A stretch of DNA of 9,296 bases from Lentisphaeria bacterium (GTDB lineage Bacteria > Verrucomicrobiota > Lentisphaeria > Victivallales > UBA1829): positions 1 through 9,296 of the forward strand of contig JAFYBD010000292.1 of assembly GCA_017540385.1 (NCBI GenBank), written 5' to 3'. The position numbers and the translations under genes were made by a program. Positions 6,773 to 9,296 of the stretch are shown here, in pieces (the first letter of the stretch is position 1; each line of letters opens with the position of its first letter). The notes under the pieces were generated by a model. That model was not told the origin of the DNA and searched no databases. It saw nothing but the letters and a program-made list of their open reading frames with translations.

Positions 6773-6815
6773 AGTTTTATCACAGCCGATTACCCGATCT
6801 TTTGGAGGATTGCCC

Positions 6816-7472
6816 ATGTTTCGCCGTCTGACAGCCTGCCTGCTCCCTGCCGTCGTCCTGCTTCTCGCGTCGTGTCACTCCGTGACCCCGGCGCGCTTCA
6901 ACCGCGGCTTCATCACCAGCGGCCACTGCCTCGAACAGGTGCAGGACGCCGACGGCAAACTGGAACAGTTCGAGGTGAAGGACACCCCGATGGAACGTCT
7001 CTTCGCCATGTATGTGCCGGGCGACCCGTCCTCCGTGATGTTCATCGCCTATTTCTTCCATCAGGACAGCGAACGCTCCGGATGCGGCACCGGCACGGCG
7101 GACGTCGTGAACCGCGCGGCGTTCCTCGCGCTCGACGAGTCCCCCGCGCAGGCCAGGCCGCACGCTCTGGCGTTGAAACAGTGCCTCGTCAAGAACGACT
7201 ACGACGGGGCCGAAAAGATTTACAACGAGCTCGCGAAGGCAGCCGGCGTGGAGTCCGTCATGGAGATGTATCCCGACCGCGACGGAGGTTTCAAACGGTT
7301 CCACGAGTTCAAATACGGCCCCGATGGAGCCAAGATCCTGCATGGACTCACCCGCAACTTCCACCCGAACGGCATGATCTCGAACGAGTGTTTCTTCCGG
7401 AACGGCAAGGCCGTCGGGGAGCTGCGCGAGTACAACGAGCTCGGCCGTCCGATCGTCGACGGGGCGGACTGA
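6816..7472 (+). CDS. Outer-membrane-type lipoprotein with MORN_2-like C-terminal repeat
   Basis: The 218-residue product starts with a basic tip (MFRR), a hydrophobic core and lipobox LASC, so Cys20 should be lipidated after signal peptidase II cleavage. Residue +2 is His, not Asp, so transfer to the outer membrane is likely if Lol sorting applies. The middle part (about 25-150) is not recognised; it carries Cys38, Cys90 and Cys123 and a helical stretch NDYDGAEKIYNELAKAAGV. The C-terminus HGLTRNFHPNGMISNE, then FFRNGKAVGELREYNELGRPI (176-213), matches the MORN_2 pattern (G-x-x-x-x-Y/F-x-x-N/D-G, then N-G-K-x-x-G), seen in many surface or antitoxin-like proteins. The ATG at 6816 has GGAGG (6804-6808) 7 bases upstream; an in-frame GTG at 6759 lies within the promoter and is rejected. 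Function unknown; envelope anchoring is well supported. Confidence 0.87.
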   Translation: MFRRLTACLLPAVVLLLASCHSVTPARFNRGFITSGHCLEQVQDADGKLEQFEVKDTPMERLFAMYVPGDPSSVMFIAYFFHQDSERSGCGTGTADVVNRAAFLALDESPAQARPHALALKQCLVKNDYDGAEKIYNELAKAAGVESVMEMYPDRDGGFKRFHEFKYGPDGAKILHGLTRNFHPNGMISNECFFRNGKAVGELREYNELGRPIVDGAD

Positions 7473-7525
7473 CCGCGATTCCGATTTCCACCAACCAACC
7501 TATTTCCTGTTCAGGAGACGATAAT

Positions 7526-8599
7526 ATGATCGACAAAAACGCACTGAAATTCCTCGAAAAACTGCTCATGACCTGCGGACCCTCCGGGTTCGAGTTCGAA
7601 CAGGCCAAAGTCTACCGCGAATACCTGAAGCCCTTCGCCCACGCCATCCGCACCGACGTGCTCGGAAACACGGTCGCCCAGCTCAACCCGGACGCGAAAT
7701 TCCAGTTCATGCTCTCCGGCCACTACGACGAGATCGGATTCCAGGTCGTCAGCGTGATGCCCCAGGGCCTGATCTCGTTCCGTTCCGTCGGCGGCATTGA
7801 CCCGCTCACGCTCCCCGGCAGCGGCGTCGAAATCCTCACCGCGAAGGGCCACATCCCCGGCGTGATCGGACGCAAGCCCATCCACCTGCAGACCCCGGAC
7901 GAACGCAAGGCCGTGCCGAAGATCGAAGACCTGTGGATCGACATCGGAGCCGACAGCCAGGAGGCCGCCGCGAAGCTCGTCCAGGTCGGCGACCCGATCT
8001 CGTTCGCGCGCAATTTCGAAATGCTCAGCGACACCTGCCTCCATTCGAAGAGCCTGGACGACAAGATCGGCGCGTTCGTGATCGCCGAGGCGTTCCGCCA
8101 GCTCTCCAAACGCAAGATCAAAGTCGGCGTCGCCTGCGTCGGCACCGTCCAGGAGGAACTCGGCCTGCGCGGCGCGATCACCGGCGCGTTCGGCGTGAAT
8201 CCCAACGCGGCCATCGCGGTCGACGTCGGGTTCGCCACCGACGTCCCGGGCATCAAGCCCGAACTCCTCGGCGACATCAAGCTCGGCGCGGGCGCGGAAC
8301 TCCAGCGCAACGCCGACAACAATCCCCCGCTGCTGAACCGCATCCTGAAGGCCGCCGAAAAGAAGAAGATCCCGTACCAGATGACCACCGGCCACCGCGC
8401 CACCGGCGGCACCGACACCGCCGCCATCCAGATGACCCGCGGCGGCGTCGCCACGGCCCTCATCAGCATCCCGAACCGCTACATGCACACCCCGGCCGAA
8501 ATCTGCGACCTCCGCGACGTGGAATCCGCCGTGGCCCTGATCGTCGAGACCATCGCGTCCCTCACCGGCAAAGAAACCTTCATCCCCGGGATCGACTGA
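7526..8599 (+). CDS. M42 family metallo-aminopeptidase (FrvX/TET-like)
   Basis: This 357-residue protein fits peptidase family M42, cytoplasmic di-metal aminopeptidases that often form tetrahedral dodecamers and trim short peptides. All expected centre residues are visible: His66 and Asp68 in SGHYDEIGF, bridging Asp178 in KSLDDKIG, catalytic Glu210 and ligand Glu211 in VQEELGLRGA, Asp233 in AVDVGFATD and His321 in RYMHTPAE. The GGTDTAAIQ segment (294-302) corresponds to the usual GGTDA. The HYD triplet replaces the common HMD. Length agrees with the family (about 350). The ATG at 7526 has AGGAGA (7513-7518) 7 bases upstream, and the 53-base gap from the lipoprotein gene shows no terminator, so co-transcription is likely. 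Older annotations of such proteins as endoglucanases are not supported. The preferred N-terminal residue cannot be predicted here. Confidence 0.93.
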   Translation: MIDKNALKFLEKLLMTCGPSGFEFEQAKVYREYLKPFAHAIRTDVLGNTVAQLNPDAKFQFMLSGHYDEIGFQVVSVMPQGLISFRSVGGIDPLTLPGSGVEILTAKGHIPGVIGRKPIHLQTPDERKAVPKIEDLWIDIGADSQEAAAKLVQVGDPISFARNFEMLSDTCLHSKSLDDKIGAFVIAEAFRQLSKRKIKVGVACVGTVQEELGLRGAITGAFGVNPNAAIAVDVGFATDVPGIKPELLGDIKLGAGAELQRNADNNPPLLNRILKAAEKKKIPYQMTTGHRATGGTDTAAIQMTRGGVATALISIPNRYMHTPAEICDLRDVESAVALIVETIASLTGKETFIPGID

Positions 8600-8604
8600 C
8601 CGTC

Positions 8605-9296
8605 ATGGGCGCTTTTTACCTGATATCCGGCAACGAGGACTACGCCGTCAAGGAGCGCGCGAACGAGATGATGCGCGCCCTGTGCGGCGATCCCCCCGAG
8701 GACAATCCGTCGCTTGAGATCATCCGCGGCGATTCCGACGGCGAAAAAGCGCCCCAGGTGCTCGACAAGCTCCTGCTCTCCCTCGACTCCCCGGCGTTCT
8801 TCTCCAGCGAGAAGATCGTCTGGCTCAAACATTTCCTCAAATTCGACGAGGCGCTGTCCGAACCCTCGACCAAGAAGAAACCCTCGCGCATCGACCGTCT
8901 GGCGGCGTTCCTCCAGGACGGCGTCCCCGCCGACATCACGCTCGTGATCGACGGTCCCGGGCTCGACCGCAGGAAGGCGTTCTACAAGACCGCCGCGGCC
9001 GTGTGCGAGAGTTCCGGCGGCAAGCTCGAATGGTTCGAGAAGGCCGACCCGAAGACCAAGGGCTTCGCCCGCATGCTCGTGCGCCGCATCCAGTCCATCG
9101 TGATGGACCGGGGCAAACGCATCGAGGATTCCGCCGCGTCGTTCCTCGCCGAGACCATCGGGGCCGACGAGGCCCGGCTCGGCACCGAGATCGAGAAGCT
9201 CCTCACCTACGCTTGGGACAAGCCGGTCGTCACGTTCGCCGACTGCCGCGAAGTGTGCAGCCGCGCCACGGAGACGTTGGCCTGGGAGTTTTCGTC
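8605..9296 (+). CDS. holA: DNA polymerase III delta subunit HolA (3' end outside window)
   Basis: An open frame from ATG 8605 runs off the window after 230 codons, so about a third of the usual 330-350 residues is missing. HolA is the clamp-loader subunit that opens the beta sliding clamp. Visible family features are FYLISGNEDYAVKERANEM (4-22), the hydrophobic block LLLSLDSPAFFSSEKIVWLKH (56-76), ITLVIDGPGLDRRKAFYK (111-128) and the helical LAETIGADEARLGTEIEKL (181-199), like the family's L-x-E-x-x-G-x-D-x-x-x-L-x-x-E-L-E-K-L, then ITL-like VVTFADCREV. A Lys-rich insert (STKKKPSR, 88-95) lies between the strands. The start is 5 bases after the M42 stop, with only a weak ribosome site, so translation is probably coupled. 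Reading continues without a stop to 9294. Confidence 0.9.
   Translation, partial: MGAFYLISGNEDYAVKERANEMMRALCGDPPEDNPSLEIIRGDSDGEKAPQVLDKLLLSLDSPAFFSSEKIVWLKHFLKFDEALSEPSTKKKPSRIDRLAAFLQDGVPADITLVIDGPGLDRRKAFYKTAAAVCESSGGKLEWFEKADPKTKGFARMLVRRIQSIVMDRGKRIEDSAASFLAETIGADEARLGTEIEKLLTYAWDKPVVTFADCREVCSRATETLAWEFS

Noticed and set aside
6759..6815. GTG start at 6759 for the lipoprotein
   Set aside because: It falls inside the predicted promoter and would bury the signal peptide; the ATG at 6816 has a strong ribosome site.
7511..8488. 325-residue - strand frame opposite the M42 gene
   Set aside because: Biased Ala/Gly/Asp/Val composition typical of an antisense shadow; the M42 active-site residues are on the + strand.
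1..9296. Mobile elements, CRISPR arrays, tRNA/rRNA genes or a defence system
   Set aside because: Nothing in the genes, gaps or repeats supports any of these; gaps are all under 135 bases.

Overview
This is a GC-rich bacterial chromosome segment with C/G-ending codons. All genes run on the + strand and are tightly packed. The content is mostly housekeeping: peptidoglycan precursor synthesis, tRNA t6A modification, a replisome subunit and peptidases. The MurB-Ddl fusion, the GHL10-type glycosidase and the overall style suggest a Gram-negative of the PVC superphylum, possibly Lentisphaerota or Verrucomicrobiota. That placement is an inference and was not tested by any search.

Layout. (1) Bases 2-1819 hold the 3' part of a fused murB-ddl gene; its true start lies upstream of the window. 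A hairpin followed by T6 (1844-1873) probably ends it. (2) Bases 1929-2702 encode a YgjP-type zinc metallopeptidase. (3) A clear promoter (2736-2763) begins a four-gene unit: a small nitroreductase (2835-3344), an unrecognised 354-residue protein overlapping it by ATGA (3341-4405), tsaB (4409-5080) and a secreted GHL10/DUF187 glycosidase (5084-6688). Within this unit the genes overlap or lie 3 nt apart. (4) A second promoter with almost the same extended sequence (6745-6772) begins another unit: a lipoprotein with a MORN_2-like C-terminus (6816-7472), an M42 metallo-aminopeptidase (7526-8599) and holA, the DNA polymerase III delta subunit (8605 onward, cut by the window edge).

Three genes touch the cell wall or envelope (murB-ddl, the GHL10 enzyme, the lipoprotein). 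TsaB and HolA are core information-processing proteins. The nitroreductase and the two peptidases are general metabolic or proteolytic enzymes. I see no mobile element, CRISPR array, tRNA, rRNA or defence island.

I did not find a convincing new multi-gene system. The observations most worth following are the long shared promoter/operator motif at two promoters, the MurB-Ddl fusion, and the unrecognised protein locked into the tsaB operon by translational overlap.
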